Shown here: positions 25,384 through 34,426 of the stretch, one piece after another
Layout of the letters: every line of letters starts with the position of its first letter
Position numbering within the stretch: position 1 is the stretch's first letter
The notes under the pieces: model-generated
What the model saw: only the letters and a program-made list of their open reading frames with translations
Told to the model about the DNA's origin: nothing
Databases searched by the model: none
Made by a program: the position numbers and the translations under genes
Assembly: GCA_963169855.1 (NCBI GenBank)
Contig: CAUJCN010000002.1
Span: 558,001-622,000 of the forward strand
Direction: 5' to 3'
DNA: 64,000 nucleotides
From: Patescibacteria group bacterium
Lineage (GTDB): Bacteria; Patescibacteria; Dojkabacteria; J137

Positions 25384-26297
25384 TGTTTACTGAAAACATA
25401 CCTACCCAGAATTTCTTTAATTCTCAATATTGGAAAGAAGTAAGAAAAAGAACTGGTAACAAAATTGTGGATGTTAACGATAATCTTTGGATTCAATGTA
25501 CAAAGATTCCATACTTAAATTACTTTGGAGGATACATTCCAAGAGCAGATATCTCAGAAATTAATTTCGAGGAGCTTAAAGAAGTTTCTAAAAGAGAAAA
25601 CATATTCTTTGTAAAAATAGATCCCAAAAATTCGAATCAAGATTCAAAAGCCAATTTTCGAGCTTCGAACTTCAAACTTCGAACTTCACTTCCAGTACAG
25701 TACCAACACACAACCGTAATTAACCTAGAACAAAGTTACGAAGAGTTTTTAGCAAGTTTAAAAAGTAAGCATCGATACAACCTTAAAGTTGCCGAAAAAA
25801 ACGGCGTTAGTGTCGAAATTAGCGACTCAAATGAAGCGCTCGATACTTTCCTAGACCTCTACAAAAAAACGACTTTAAGACAGGGTTATACTGGAAGATC
25901 TGCAGAATATTTAAAAACAGTTTTCGAAACTTTAAAAGAATTTAATAAAGATTTAGTTTATATAGCTACGGCTAAATTTGAAGGAAGAGCAGTTTCATCT
26001 TGGATGTTAGTTTTATACGAAGATACAATTATTTATCCTTATGGTGGTTCTTCAGACGAAAATAGAAATGTAATGGCAACTTACAAATTAGTTTCGGAAA
26101 TTTTCAATTGGGGAAAATCAAAAGGTAAAAAATATTTCGACATGTTTGGTATCGATGCAAAAAATCCTGAAGATGGTTACTCAAGATTTAAGTTAGGTTT
26201 TGGAGGAGAGTATGTAACTTTCGCAGATACTAAAGATATTGTTTTTAATAAATTCATTTACTTCTTCTATAAAATTTGGGAGAAGTTTGCTAGATAA
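25383..26297 (+). CDS. FemAB-family peptidyltransferase 2
   Basis: A 304-residue FemAB-like protein. KSKHRYNLKVAEKNGVSVEI and the C-terminal KGKKYFDMFGIDAKNPEDGYSRFKLGFGGEY match the family core. It is slightly shorter than its neighbour at the N-terminus. Residues ~95-102 (RASNFKLR) are encoded by a local CTTCGAA/CTTCAAA repeat (25663-25687), an unusual low-complexity insertion in the coding sequence. It probably works with the preceding FemAB on peptidoglycan cross-bridges at the membrane surface. Confidence 0.78.
   Translation: MFTENIPTQNFFNSQYWKEVRKRTGNKIVDVNDNLWIQCTKIPYLNYFGGYIPRADISEINFEELKEVSKRENIFFVKIDPKNSNQDSKANFRASNFKLRTSLPVQYQHTTVINLEQSYEEFLASLKSKHRYNLKVAEKNGVSVEISDSNEALDTFLDLYKKTTLRQGYTGRSAEYLKTVFETLKEFNKDLVYIATAKFEGRAVSSWMLVLYEDTIIYPYGGSSDENRNVMATYKLVSEIFNWGKSKGKKYFDMFGIDAKNPEDGYSRFKLGFGGEYVTFADTKDIVFNKFIYFFYKIWEKFAR
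25663..25687 (+). repeat. CTTCGAA / CTTCAAA heptamer repeat inside femAB2
   Basis: Three seven-base units plus a partial fourth (CTTCGAA, CTTCAAA, CTTCGAA, CTTC). Similar CTTCAAATTTCAAAT sequence occurs between genes at about 26320-26340, so a common intergenic motif may have entered the coding frame. Confidence 0.5.
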
Positions 26298-26389
26298 ATC
26301 TAGTTAAGCTACAAATTCCAATCTTCAAATTTCAAATAATTGTATTACGTTACAATGCATCTTCTGCTGCATACTAATATTATTCAGTT

Positions 26390-26721
26390 ATGAAATATGA
26401 TCTAGAAGAGAGAACTTTAAAATTCGCAATTAATGTTAGAAAGTTTGTAACTACAATAAAATATTCGAGTTACTACATAGATGACATTCGTCAGTTAATA
26501 AGATCTTCTGGTTCAATAGGTGCAAATTACATGAGGCGAATAGATCTTTAGGGAAAAATGACTTCTTTATGAAAATTAGGATATCAAGAAAAGAATCTTC
26601 AGAAACAAAATACTGGGCAAAGATATTACTACATACGCAAGGCTCCAGTATGTTTGCTGAGATAGCTAAAGAAGCTGAAGAACTAGAAAAGATTTTTGGA
26701 AGTATTCAATCAAGAAAATAA
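26390..26721 (+). pseudogene. Four-helix-bundle protein (S23 / Avd-like) broken by frameshift
   Basis: The first frame from ATG 26390 reads MKYDLEERTLKFAINVRKFV and QLIRSSGSIGANYM, the N-terminus of the 23S rRNA intervening-sequence / four-helix-bundle family, and stops about 26551. One base back, the second frame continues ANRSLGKNDFFMKIRISRKE, then ETKYWAKILL and ends at 26721, which is the rest of the same fold. A single missing base near 26536-26541 (GAGGCG, where the family has E-A-N) explains the break. Full length would be about 110 residues. It could be a real pseudogene or a sequencing error. Confidence 0.7.
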
Positions 26722-26762
26722 TTACTTTTTAGATTTGTTTTTTGAAGCTTGAAATTTTTATC

Positions 26763-27953
26763 CTAAATTTCTGTAGTCAACCAGCCGGCTACCCAACCAG
26801 TAACGCCATTACTCAAAGTAATTCTAAGTAATCCATTTCCAGCATCTTCTTCTACAATAAATCTTTCTCCACTAGAAGCTCTTCCAATTTCTGTCGCTGC
26901 AGTAGATGCTTCTGAGCGTACTCTTAAATATCCAAGTTCAGTATCGTTAATTTGGATAATTCTTTTTCCACCCTTATCAACAGTCATTCTTAAAGTGAAA
27001 TTGTTTGTACTAACTTTCGTTCCTAAAAGATTAGTAACAACAAAATTTTCTGCAATTTCTCCAGAAGCTAGCGGAGCAGAAACTGTAAATGGAACAGTGG
27101 TTTCTACACCAGGTCCAATCTGCGTCACATCATTCATTAATCCAAACTGACTTTGAGATAGCCATGTTGTTGGAGTGTAGAACAAACTTAAATTTCCGCC
27201 TTCTTTGGTAGCAATTATTTCTGAATTGGTATCGATGTAAATTGTGCTTGTTCCAGTATTTTTAAATTTCAAACTTCCAGAAACACTTTCTCCCACAACA
27301 ACTTGTTCTTTATCAAGTGTTGCAGATAATACTTCCACTGAATAAACTTTGTTGCTTGGTCTTACGTTTCCTCTAATATGATTTCTAATAGTTTCAATTG
27401 AACTATCCCAATTTCCTTCCGTAACATTAATTTCCATCTTTACAGTATTGTTTGCAACATCTTTTACAAAGTTGAGATCCCTAATGATCACATTGTCAGG
27501 ACTTATATAGTTGTTGTTAGAAACTTCTGAAGATAACTCCATTAAAGAATTCAGTCCTCTTTGGTCAAAAGTATTAACGTTTTTGTTTGTTACATATCCA
27601 ATTAAAACGAAATTTCCACTAGCGTTATTGAAAGACAATTGGCTTTCGTCTCCAGCTTGATTTCCTTTGTAAACTGTTCCATCGGCAGTAACTATGTAGT
27701 GAAATGGAATGTCTGGAAATCCAAGCTTATCAATTGTGTAGTAAAAAAGACCTTTTATGCTTTCTTTGTAATCAGTTTCATCAATAAACATTGGAACAAT
27801 AGCCACTGCATTTGGAAGCACAAAAGTATCAGCTTCCGATCTTATTGATGTATCAAGTGAAATATTATCCAAAGATGATGTTGTGTATGCTTTTACGCCA
27901 GTCATATTCAGGGCGAAAACAGTCAAGATTGTGAACAATACTAATTTTTTCAT
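26763..27953 (-). CDS. Secreted PGRP/amidase-2-like protein with SH3b domain
   Basis: A 396-residue protein with an N-terminal signal peptide (about 1-22). Residues ~45-200 resemble an amidase-2/PGRP fold: IPFHYIVTADGTVYKGNQAG, then NASGNFVLIGYV. The zinc-ligand set looks incomplete (H in FHY is present, others are unclear), so it may bind rather than cut peptidoglycan. A beta-rich middle (about 205-315) leads to a C-terminal bacterial SH3 domain (LRVRSEASTAATEIG to GVTGWVAGWL). It acts outside the cell on the wall and overlaps holA by 4 nt. Confidence 0.65.
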   Translation of the reverse strand: MKKLVLFTILTVFALNMTGVKAYTTSSLDNISLDTSIRSEADTFVLPNAVAIVPMFIDETDYKESIKGLFYYTIDKLGFPDIPFHYIVTADGTVYKGNQAGDESQLSFNNASGNFVLIGYVTNKNVNTFDQRGLNSLMELSSEVSNNNYISPDNVIIRDLNFVKDVANNTVKMEINVTEGNWDSSIETIRNHIRGNVRPSNKVYSVEVLSATLDKEQVVVGESVSGSLKFKNTGTSTIYIDTNSEIIATKEGGNLSLFYTPTTWLSQSQFGLMNDVTQIGPGVETTVPFTVSAPLASGEIAENFVVTNLLGTKVSTNNFTLRMTVDKGGKRIIQINDTELGYLRVRSEASTAATEIGRASSGERFIVEEDAGNGLLRITLSNGVTGWVAGWLTTEI

Positions 27954-28864
27954 ATGTTCAATAAGTATAATGTTAATCCAGTCTTGTAATCAAGTTCTCC
28001 AGATTTTATCGCGGTGTCTAAGTCGAAAAGTTTATCAGCCATCTTCTCAATTTCTTTCCAAGAACTTCTTTCTGCCATTGTTTTTGCAGAACTTAAAGGT
28101 TTTGGTTTTATATTCAGTGAAGACAAATCCATTCTTTTCTCTACAAAGTATTTTACTCTGTAAGTATTAGAAATTTGCCAATCGATCATTGTAATTAAAA
28201 ATTGAGAAATATCACTCACAGAAGAAATTTCTAAAAATTCTTTTGCAGCTTCAACTTTTTTCTTGTTCGCAAAATTTTCTAGAATATCCCAAATTTCGGT
28301 ATCAATATCTTTGGTCAAAAGTTCTTTCAATTCTGCGTCCGATAAATCATTTTTATTCTGACTTTCTAAATACAATGCTATTTTCTCAACCTCATTTATG
28401 AACATGTTTTTATCTAGGTTGTGATTGTTTGCAATCTTCTCAACGTGAATAGGGGAGAGCTTTACACCAATAACTTTAACTTGATCCATGAACCAACTTC
28501 TCATTTTTGAGTAACTATTGAAGAAGGGAATTTCGTATTTTATAGATTCAGCTTCTTTTTCAATTGTTTTTCCTATCTTTGTTTCCTCCCACAAAATTAT
28601 GTCGTAAGTTTTTACACTATTGATATTTTCCTCAAAGTATTTCAAAAGACGTTTGTTGCTAGAAAGTCTTTTCAGAAGCAAAACGTATCCTGAAGAAAAC
28701 ATATCAACTCCCTCAAGGTATTGTGTAAATTCACTAGGTTCATTGATTGAATCACTTTCAATTATTTTTATTTCTTTTTTATTAGCAGACGCAAGATTTG
28801 AAGCGAGTAATTTCGCTGCTTTGTAGCTCTCGTATCTGTCGTTTCCGTAAAAAAGATAAATCAT
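27950..28864 (-). CDS. holA: DNA polymerase III delta subunit
   Basis: A 304-residue clamp-loader subunit that opens the DnaN ring. The start MIYLFYGNDRYESYKAAKLL, the middle NNHNLDKNMFINEVEKIALY (N-E-x-EKL family motif) and the C-terminal helical collar domain (FLITMIDWQISNTYRVKYF) fit HolA. Sequence similarity in this family is generally weak, but order and length agree. It starts at the last base of the upstream 28864-29451 gene and overlaps the downstream PGRP-like gene. Confidence 0.8.
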   Translation of the reverse strand: MIYLFYGNDRYESYKAAKLLASNLASANKKEIKIIESDSINEPSEFTQYLEGVDMFSSGYVLLLKRLSSNKRLLKYFEENINSVKTYDIILWEETKIGKTIEKEAESIKYEIPFFNSYSKMRSWFMDQVKVIGVKLSPIHVEKIANNHNLDKNMFINEVEKIALYLESQNKNDLSDAELKELLTKDIDTEIWDILENFANKKKVEAAKEFLEISSVSDISQFLITMIDWQISNTYRVKYFVEKRMDLSSLNIKPKPLSSAKTMAERSSWKEIEKMADKLFDLDTAIKSGELDYKTGLTLYLLNI

Positions 28865-29451
28865 TAGAAAACTTTTGGATTAAAATTAATTAAGAGAGAA
28901 ATTTCACCTTCTTTAATCATCATATTTTTCAGTTGAACACCTTCGACATTTTCAAATATGAATGAGTCTAGAGTTGTTCCCGATAATGCTCTTTTTACAA
29001 CACCTTCCAACAATCCAGAAATGAATCCTGGGAATTGTATTTTTCCTAAACCAGTCTTTTTTATAGATAAATTCTGACTATCTGTTTCTAATTCTAAATA
29101 TGCAAAGACAGGTTTATCGTCAATTCTGTAAAGTAGAGTAGCATTATTTGGATGCAAATCAAAAAAGATATTTGGAGCACTCATTTGGTGCTGAACCAAA
29201 TAACTTAAATCACTTTCAGATAAAGTAACAACGTTTTCTCCGACACCTGTAATCTGATTGTTCAGTGATTCAACAATTTCTGAATATTCACGATGACTAG
29301 TATCAACTTGAATCGAATCATCATAAACAGCGTCAGCTATTTTATCCCAGATAGCTGCTGGTCTAAAAATCAGAATAACTACACAAGCTATACAGCAGAA
29401 AAAAAAGAGAATGAAAAAACACCCAATAGTTTTGAATAAGTTAGCAACCAT
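28864..29451 (-). CDS. Hypothetical membrane-anchored protein
   Basis: A 195-residue protein with one strong N-terminal hydrophobic helix (about 9-30, rich in Phe, Cys and Ile) and a beta-type outer domain with no motif I recognise. It sits directly upstream of holA, sharing one base with it, and is preceded by a TATAAT box 6 nt from the ATG, so it probably heads a leaderless operon with holA and the PGRP-like gene. Confidence 0.5.
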   Translation of the reverse strand: MVANLFKTIGCFFILFFFCCIACVVILIFRPAAIWDKIADAVYDDSIQVDTSHREYSEIVESLNNQITGVGENVVTLSESDLSYLVQHQMSAPNIFFDLHPNNATLLYRIDDKPVFAYLELETDSQNLSIKKTGLGKIQFPGFISGLLEGVVKRALSGTTLDSFIFENVEGVQLKNMMIKEGEISLLINFNPKVF

Positions 29452-29457
29452 AGTAAC

Positions 29458-29463
29458 ATTATA
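29458..29463 (-). promoter_or_regulatory. -10 box, leaderless start at 29451
   Basis: TATAAT on the minus strand, 6 nt upstream of the ATG. Confidence 0.5.
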
Positions 29464-29467
29464 CTGT

Positions 29468-30124
29468 ATGAAATATTCATTTATAAGTTTAATCGTCGGT
29501 ATTATTTTAATTGTTGGGGCATTTTTAATTCTTCAGCGAGGAAACGTTTCTCCGTTTAAAGTAAGCCAACTTCAAGAACTAATTAACGAGAATCAGATTG
29601 GAGAAAATGATTACGAGTTATTCGAAGAAAAAATTGATGAACTGATCGCAAATGGCCAAATCGAAGTGTATCTTGAATCCTCTTCAGTTGTGATTTTTGT
29701 CTGCACCTTAGCTTTGGGAGTTGCTTTAGTGTTCTTTGGGATTCACTCAATTGTAGATAAACTTTTCTTCAAGAAATTCTTTGAGAAAGCTAATTTTCCT
29801 GTCGCAATTAGAAGAGCATTGTTGTTTACTGGAGTTATTGTAGCGGGTTTAATTTTGAGATTCTACAGAGTGGAGTGGAACATGGTTGTTTTGTTAATAC
29901 CATTATTTATAGTGATTGAATTGATTGTAGTTTACTTCTCTGCAGATAAATCCGAAGAAAGACCTCAAGAATTGCCTAAATTTACAGAAAAACCAGTCTT
30001 CGTAAATACAACAGCTGAGGATGGGCATATCTCAGGGAGAGAATTCGAAAACATAAGAAACTCTTATGAGGAAGAATTCGAAGAAGAAGATCAGAATGTC
30101 ATAAAGGAAACATCGGAAGAATAA
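29468..30124 (+). CDS. Hypothetical membrane protein
   Basis: A 218-residue protein with a membrane helix at about 4-22, two or three more at about 72-95 and 115-160, and an acidic cytosolic tail (about 165-218). Start 29468 (MKYSFISLIVG) is preferred over an upstream in-frame ATG at 29411, because the latter would lie inside the divergent gene. No family recognised. The 3' end overlaps apbE on the other strand by 34 nt. Confidence 0.5.
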   Translation: MKYSFISLIVGIILIVGAFLILQRGNVSPFKVSQLQELINENQIGENDYELFEEKIDELIANGQIEVYLESSSVVIFVCTLALGVALVFFGIHSIVDKLFFKKFFEKANFPVAIRRALLFTGVIVAGLILRFYRVEWNMVVLLIPLFIVIELIVVYFSADKSEERPQELPKFTEKPVFVNTTAEDGHISGREFENIRNSYEEEFEEEDQNVIKETSEE

Positions 30125-30966
30125 TTTCTAATCGCTTCTTCCCCACCAACGAATAGAGTAGTAGCAAGACTGTCTGCAATAATCGCTTCCTTCGCTCGAA
30201 TGAAAACAGTTGCAAATTTGTTTTCAGGCACTCCGTTTGTAGGATTTATTAAATGATGAAATTGCTTTACTTTTCTTGCCCATCCACCAGAAGAAGCAAG
30301 GGCTTCGTTTTCAAGTTTTGTCATTCCTTTTAAAACTTTTTCTCCATTTTCAAAGCTATATAAACCTACTTCCCACAAAATATTCTTATCATTTTTTCCA
30401 TTTGCAATTAAATCTCCACCTCCATCAATCAGAAAATTTTCAAACCCATTCTTCATCAAGATGTCTTTTGATTGATCAAGTGCATAACCTTTTCCGCAAC
30501 CACCAAGTTCAATTTTCTGACCTTTAACTAATTTCACCGAATGATTTTTCTCATCAAGCTCAATTTGATTTGCTGAGGCACGATTCTTTGCAATGTTAAT
30601 CACCATTTGATCAAGAGAAGGATTTTCTAATTTAGAAAAATCATAATCCTTGTTGTAGCCGTAAATTTCTAAGAAATCAATAATGGTCGGATCAAAAACG
30701 CCGTTAGTATCTTTATTCAATTTCAACATAAACTGAATAAGTTTGAAAAATTCTTCAGAAACTTCCACCCATTCTCCAGAAGCTCTGTTCAGATTAGAAA
30801 GTTCACTGTCTTCGTTAAATCTTGTGAATTTTTTTACAATACGATCAAATTCTCCAAAGACTTCTTCAATTGCATCAAGAGTTTTTACTGTGTTTGGATT
30901 TTCTGAAACAACATGAACAGTAATATCTGTATTCATGTATTTTTTTGTTCGAGAAGTTTTTGTCAT
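30091..30966 (-). CDS. apbE: FAD:protein FMN transferase
   Basis: A 291-residue ApbE-family enzyme that attaches FMN to target flavoproteins. Key blocks are FTRFNEDSELSNLNRA, GVFDPTI, the FAD/Mg site KIELGGCGKGYALDQ, NFLIDGGGDLIANG, ALASSGGWAR and IIADSLATTLFV. No signal peptide is seen, so it may act in the cytosol, unlike the lipoprotein versions. A degenerate relative lies at 38826-39608. No obvious target flavoprotein (such as an Nqr or Rnf subunit) is in the window. Confidence 0.88.
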   Translation of the reverse strand: MTKTSRTKKYMNTDITVHVVSENPNTVKTLDAIEEVFGEFDRIVKKFTRFNEDSELSNLNRASGEWVEVSEEFFKLIQFMLKLNKDTNGVFDPTIIDFLEIYGYNKDYDFSKLENPSLDQMVINIAKNRASANQIELDEKNHSVKLVKGQKIELGGCGKGYALDQSKDILMKNGFENFLIDGGGDLIANGKNDKNILWEVGLYSFENGEKVLKGMTKLENEALASSGGWARKVKQFHHLINPTNGVPENKFATVFIRAKEAIIADSLATTLFVGGEEAIRNYSSDVSFMTF

Positions 30967-30972
30967 TAACTG

Positions 30973-30978
30973 ATTATA
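30973..30978 (-). promoter_or_regulatory. -10 box, leaderless apbE start
   Basis: TATAAT on the minus strand, 6 nt upstream of the ATG at 30966. Confidence 0.5.
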
Positions 30979-31090
30979 AAATAGAAATAAGAAAACAGAA
31001 ATTATACGGTAATTTGTTAGCCTATTTCAAATAAGGATTTCGATCTTCATTCTTTCTCTGATATACTAAAGCTAGTTAACATAAACCTTT

Positions 31091-31690
31091 ATGCATACAC
31101 TTCCTCAATTAAAATACGCTTACGATGCTCTAGAACCTTTCATAGATGCCAAAACAATGGAGATTCATCATTCAAAACATCATCAAGCTTATGTGGATAA
31201 TCTAAACAAATTGCTAGATGGACACCCAGACTTGCAAGAAATGACAGTGGAAGAGCTGCTAATGGATGTAGACACATTGCCAGAAGATATTAAGCAAGGA
31301 GTAATCAACAATGGGGGAGGACATGCAAACCATACATTTTTCTGGGAACTATTATCAAAAGAAGGAGATCGCGAACCAGAAGGAGAATTAATGGAAATGA
31401 TAGTTTCTAGTTTTGACTCTTTCGAGAACTTCAAAAAAGTATTCACAGAAGCTGCGACTAAGCGATTCGGCAGTGGATGGGCCTGGTTAATTAGAGAAAA
31501 TGGAGGTTTGAAAGTAATCTCAACTGCTAATCAAGATTCGCCAATAATGAACGGACAGCACGCTTTGTTGGGTGTAGATGTTTGGGAACATGCTTATTAT
31601 CTAAAATATCAGAACAAAAGAGCTGAGTATCTAGAGAACTTCTGGAACGTAATTAACTGGAGAAGAGTAGAAGAAGAATTTCGAAAATAA
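31091..31690 (+). CDS. sodA: Fe/Mn superoxide dismutase
   Basis: A 199-residue cytosolic enzyme that converts superoxide to hydrogen peroxide and oxygen. The four metal ligands are visible: H26 (HHSKHHQAYV), H81 (HANHTFFW), D163 and H167 (GVDVWEHAYYL). The metal cannot be settled by reading alone. A TATACT box lies about 22 nt upstream. A 61-codon open frame follows 18 nt after the stop. The enzyme implies exposure to oxygen. Confidence 0.95.
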   Translation: MHTLPQLKYAYDALEPFIDAKTMEIHHSKHHQAYVDNLNKLLDGHPDLQEMTVEELLMDVDTLPEDIKQGVINNGGGHANHTFFWELLSKEGDREPEGELMEMIVSSFDSFENFKKVFTEAATKRFGSGWAWLIRENGGLKVISTANQDSPIMNGQHALLGVDVWEHAYYLKYQNKRAEYLENFWNVINWRRVEEEFRK

Positions 31691-31708
31691 TATTTTTAAA
31701 ACATATTT

Positions 31709-31894
31709 ATGACTGATTTATCATACGACGATCCAATCACAAGCGATCCAGACATGTTCTTAGCAGATAGAGTAGGCGAAGAAGAAACAGCTGAAACGCC
31801 ATCCTATGAGTATCCAAGAAAGAGTGCGACACCACAGCTAATCCTAGAGAGCAGATTTAATCACTTCGAAAGAAGCATCTTTAGAAACACTTAG
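31709..31894 (+). CDS. Small hypothetical protein downstream of sodA
   Basis: A 61-residue, acidic, proline-containing open frame starting 18 nt after sodA. It has no hydrophobic segment or motif. Its position suggests co-transcription with sodA, but there is no other support that it is translated. An inverted repeat (ATCTCGT at 31907-31913 with ACGAGAT at 31926-31932) follows and may end the transcript. Confidence 0.35.
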   Translation: MTDLSYDDPITSDPDMFLADRVGEEETAETPSYEYPRKSATPQLILESRFNHFERSIFRNT

Positions 31895-31960
31895 GTCATC
31901 GTAATAATCTCGTAAATTCATAGTGACGAGATATTAGCACGAAACCTTTATAAAGCAATG

Positions 31961-33091
31961 CTACTTGGAGTTTACAAACTTGTGCACAATATCGCTTTTG
32001 TAATCTAAAGCTAGCTCTTTGGACGGAGAATTGCTAATACATTCTTCAATCAAATCAGTAATTTGTTGTTTGAAAGTGATTCCACTAGCTTCCCATAAAT
32101 AAAAAGACATAGATCCAGGGATTGGGTTAATCTCCGTTAGATAAACCTGATCATCACTTAAAACCATAAAATCTATTCGAACCATTCCTTTGCATCGACA
32201 TGCAGTAAAAGCTCTTTTTGCTAAATCGTTTATTTTATCCTGAAGTTTAACCGAAATTTTTGCAGGTAATTCTCTTTGAAGAGAGGCCATTCCGGATCCG
32301 GTTTTCTTTCCTCCTCGTTGATATTTGTCAGCAAAGCTAAGAATTTCATCTTGAGACATGGGTTTCTCAATTTCACTCGTTTCGATTTTTCCATAAATCA
32401 TTCGAACGGAAACGTTGTATTCTTTGAAATCCTTTACCAATTTTTCTACAAGAATTTCTGAATCTACATGGCTAGCTTCGATTAAAGCTTTTTCCAATTC
32501 TATCTCAGTTTTAGCAACAGAGATTCCAATGCTAGAGCCAAAATGTACTGGTTTAACAATCAATGGAAGTTTTAATTCTTCGATAAGTTGTTTTACTAAA
32601 TCTTGAGAACTTTCCCTAATTGTTTTTGAGGAGACGCTAATACCTTCAACAACTGGAACTCCCATGCTAACAACAACATCTTTTGTTAATTGTTTGTTCA
32701 TGCAGATAAAAGAACTTTCTGCAGTTGTGCAAGTAAAAGGAATGTTTAAGCTCTCAAAAATAGATTGAACTTGTCCACCTTCGCCAAGTCCACCATGAAA
32801 TGCAAAGTATGCGGCAGAAGGGTAGTACTTCTTTTTCCAAAAACCTCCCGCAGAAATGTAGCCACCTTTAGAATCTTTTCCAAATGAAATTTCAATTCCT
32901 TTGTTCTCATCGAAATCTTTTCTAGAATTCATTCCCCACAAATATTTAAACTCACCTTTTTTTGTAACGTAAATTACATGAGGAGTGTAAAGTTCTCGAT
33001 CAATGTTTTCTACAACTTGAAGTCCAGTAATTATGGAAACTTCGTGTTCTGGAGAAACGCCTCCGAATAAAATCAAAATGTCTTTTTTCAT
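31961..33091 (-). CDS. ddl: D-alanine--D-alanine ligase
   Basis: A 376-residue ATP-grasp enzyme that makes the D-Ala-D-Ala dipeptide for peptidoglycan. The start ILFGGVSPEHEVSI, FHGGLGEGGQVQS (substrate site), LIVKPVHFGSSIGIS (ATP-binding) and VYLTEINPIPGSMSFYLW (Mg site) are all present. Length is normal. It follows the MurF-like gene with a 3-nt gap, so dipeptide synthesis and its attachment are encoded together. Confidence 0.95.
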   Translation of the reverse strand: MKKDILILFGGVSPEHEVSIITGLQVVENIDRELYTPHVIYVTKKGEFKYLWGMNSRKDFDENKGIEISFGKDSKGGYISAGGFWKKKYYPSAAYFAFHGGLGEGGQVQSIFESLNIPFTCTTAESSFICMNKQLTKDVVVSMGVPVVEGISVSSKTIRESSQDLVKQLIEELKLPLIVKPVHFGSSIGISVAKTEIELEKALIEASHVDSEILVEKLVKDFKEYNVSVRMIYGKIETSEIEKPMSQDEILSFADKYQRGGKKTGSGMASLQRELPAKISVKLQDKINDLAKRAFTACRCKGMVRIDFMVLSDDQVYLTEINPIPGSMSFYLWEASGITFKQQITDLIEECISNSPSKELALDYKSDIVHKFVNSK

Positions 33092-33094
33092 AAG

Positions 33095-34426
33095 TTAATA
33101 ATATAAATCGTTAAGTTCTGGTTGTTGAAGAATAAACCATTCATCTCTTTCAAAATTAGTGATTTCTTTAGTCAGAAAGTCCTTAAAACTTTTCATTACA
33201 ATAAACTTTGAACCTTTCAATCCATTTATAATATCATTAGAAAGATCACTTCTTAAAACAACAGTAAAGTCCGCAGATTCCTTCAAAATTTTTCCAAGTT
33301 CAAAGTTCTTATCTTGATTCTCATCAGAAAGTTCTGGAATTCCAGCTGTAATCACAACTAACTTCTTTTTCAATTTGTCGGCTTGTTTTCTAGCTTCTTT
33401 AATTCCTGCCAGAGCCGTTGTAAAGCTGATATTATAAGAATCATCAATCCCATCAAACCCAAGAACATTGGTAAGTCGTTGTCTTCTATCAGGTAGTTCA
33501 AGTTTTGAAAGTGCATCGTCAATAAATCTCTGTTCAACATTTAACAATTCGCAAACTTTTAAAGCAAATGCTAAGTTGGTTTTATTTGAATCGGATAAAT
33601 CATTTTTAACTTCAGAAGATGTAACTTCAAATCTACTTCGATTTCCAAAATCAATTTGATTCAACTCTAAGAAAACTTCAGATGTTGATATCAAGCTGGC
33701 AGTATCTTTAGAGTAAACGAAAGTTTCGCTAAGAGCTTTTGCAAGTTCATTTCTACCGTTAAATCTTATTAAATGCTGATCGCCAATATTAGTAAGAACT
33801 GCGATATCAGGTTTTAAAATTCTAGTGCTTTTCCCAATTTCATCAACTACGTATGCATCAACCTCTGAAACCAAAAGTTCGGTATCTTTTTGAAGGTTGT
33901 TTTTAATCCAAATTGCAATTCCAGTTGGTGTATTAATATTCCCAGGGATCATTTGTGTCTTGTATGAATACTTTACCAACTGGTGAACAAAGTTCTTTAC
34001 AGTAGTTTTCCCATAACTTCCTGCAACAGTCACAACTTTCAGATTTTTCATTGAATCTCGAATCTCAGCAGCTTCTTTTCTAACTCCGCTTTTAACCCAA
34101 TTATAGTAATAATTCAGAATAAAATTACTAGCTAAAACATAAAGAGGAATCAGAACAAAGTTAAAAGGTAGAAAGATCAAAAGGTTCAAAATAATAAGCA
34201 AAACAATGTCAATGAGAAACAATGCCACTGCAAGAAATAGAGTAACTTTAACTCTTTTTGTGTACTTCAGATTATCTCTAACTTGGAAGTTTCTTCTGAA
34301 AAAGAATTTTCGTAACCAGTAAATAAATCTATCAGATGAATATTCTTCTTGCTGAAGTATATACAAAAAATCCGCAAACGGAAAAACTATATTAAAGACT
34401 TTCGATAAATTTTTTAATAATTCCAT
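33095..34426 (-). CDS. murF: MurF-like ligase with N-terminal membrane segments
   Basis: A 443-residue Mur ligase, most likely joining D-Ala-D-Ala to the UDP-MurNAc-tripeptide. ATP-binding loop VAGSYGKTTVKN (GSYGKT about 136-141), then VLTNIGDQHLIRFNG and DDSYNISFTTALAGI are MurF-like. Before the ATPase core is a region with two hydrophobic helices (about 60-78 and 79-105), absent from ordinary MurF, which would tie the enzyme to the membrane. ATG 34426 is preferred over the one at 34453. It overlaps the upstream hydrolase gene and directly precedes ddl. Confidence 0.78.
   Translation of the reverse strand: MELLKNLSKVFNIVFPFADFLYILQQEEYSSDRFIYWLRKFFFRRNFQVRDNLKYTKRVKVTLFLAVALFLIDIVLLIILNLLIFLPFNFVLIPLYVLASNFILNYYYNWVKSGVRKEAAEIRDSMKNLKVVTVAGSYGKTTVKNFVHQLVKYSYKTQMIPGNINTPTGIAIWIKNNLQKDTELLVSEVDAYVVDEIGKSTRILKPDIAVLTNIGDQHLIRFNGRNELAKALSETFVYSKDTASLISTSEVFLELNQIDFGNRSRFEVTSSEVKNDLSDSNKTNLAFALKVCELLNVEQRFIDDALSKLELPDRRQRLTNVLGFDGIDDSYNISFTTALAGIKEARKQADKLKKKLVVITAGIPELSDENQDKNFELGKILKESADFTVVLRSDLSNDIINGLKGSKFIVMKSFKDFLTKEITNFERDEWFILQQPELNDLYY

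Noticed and set aside
29411..29467. Longer start for the membrane protein at 29468
   Set aside because: The ATG at 29411 lies within the divergent gene and adds residues before a natural membrane-protein start.
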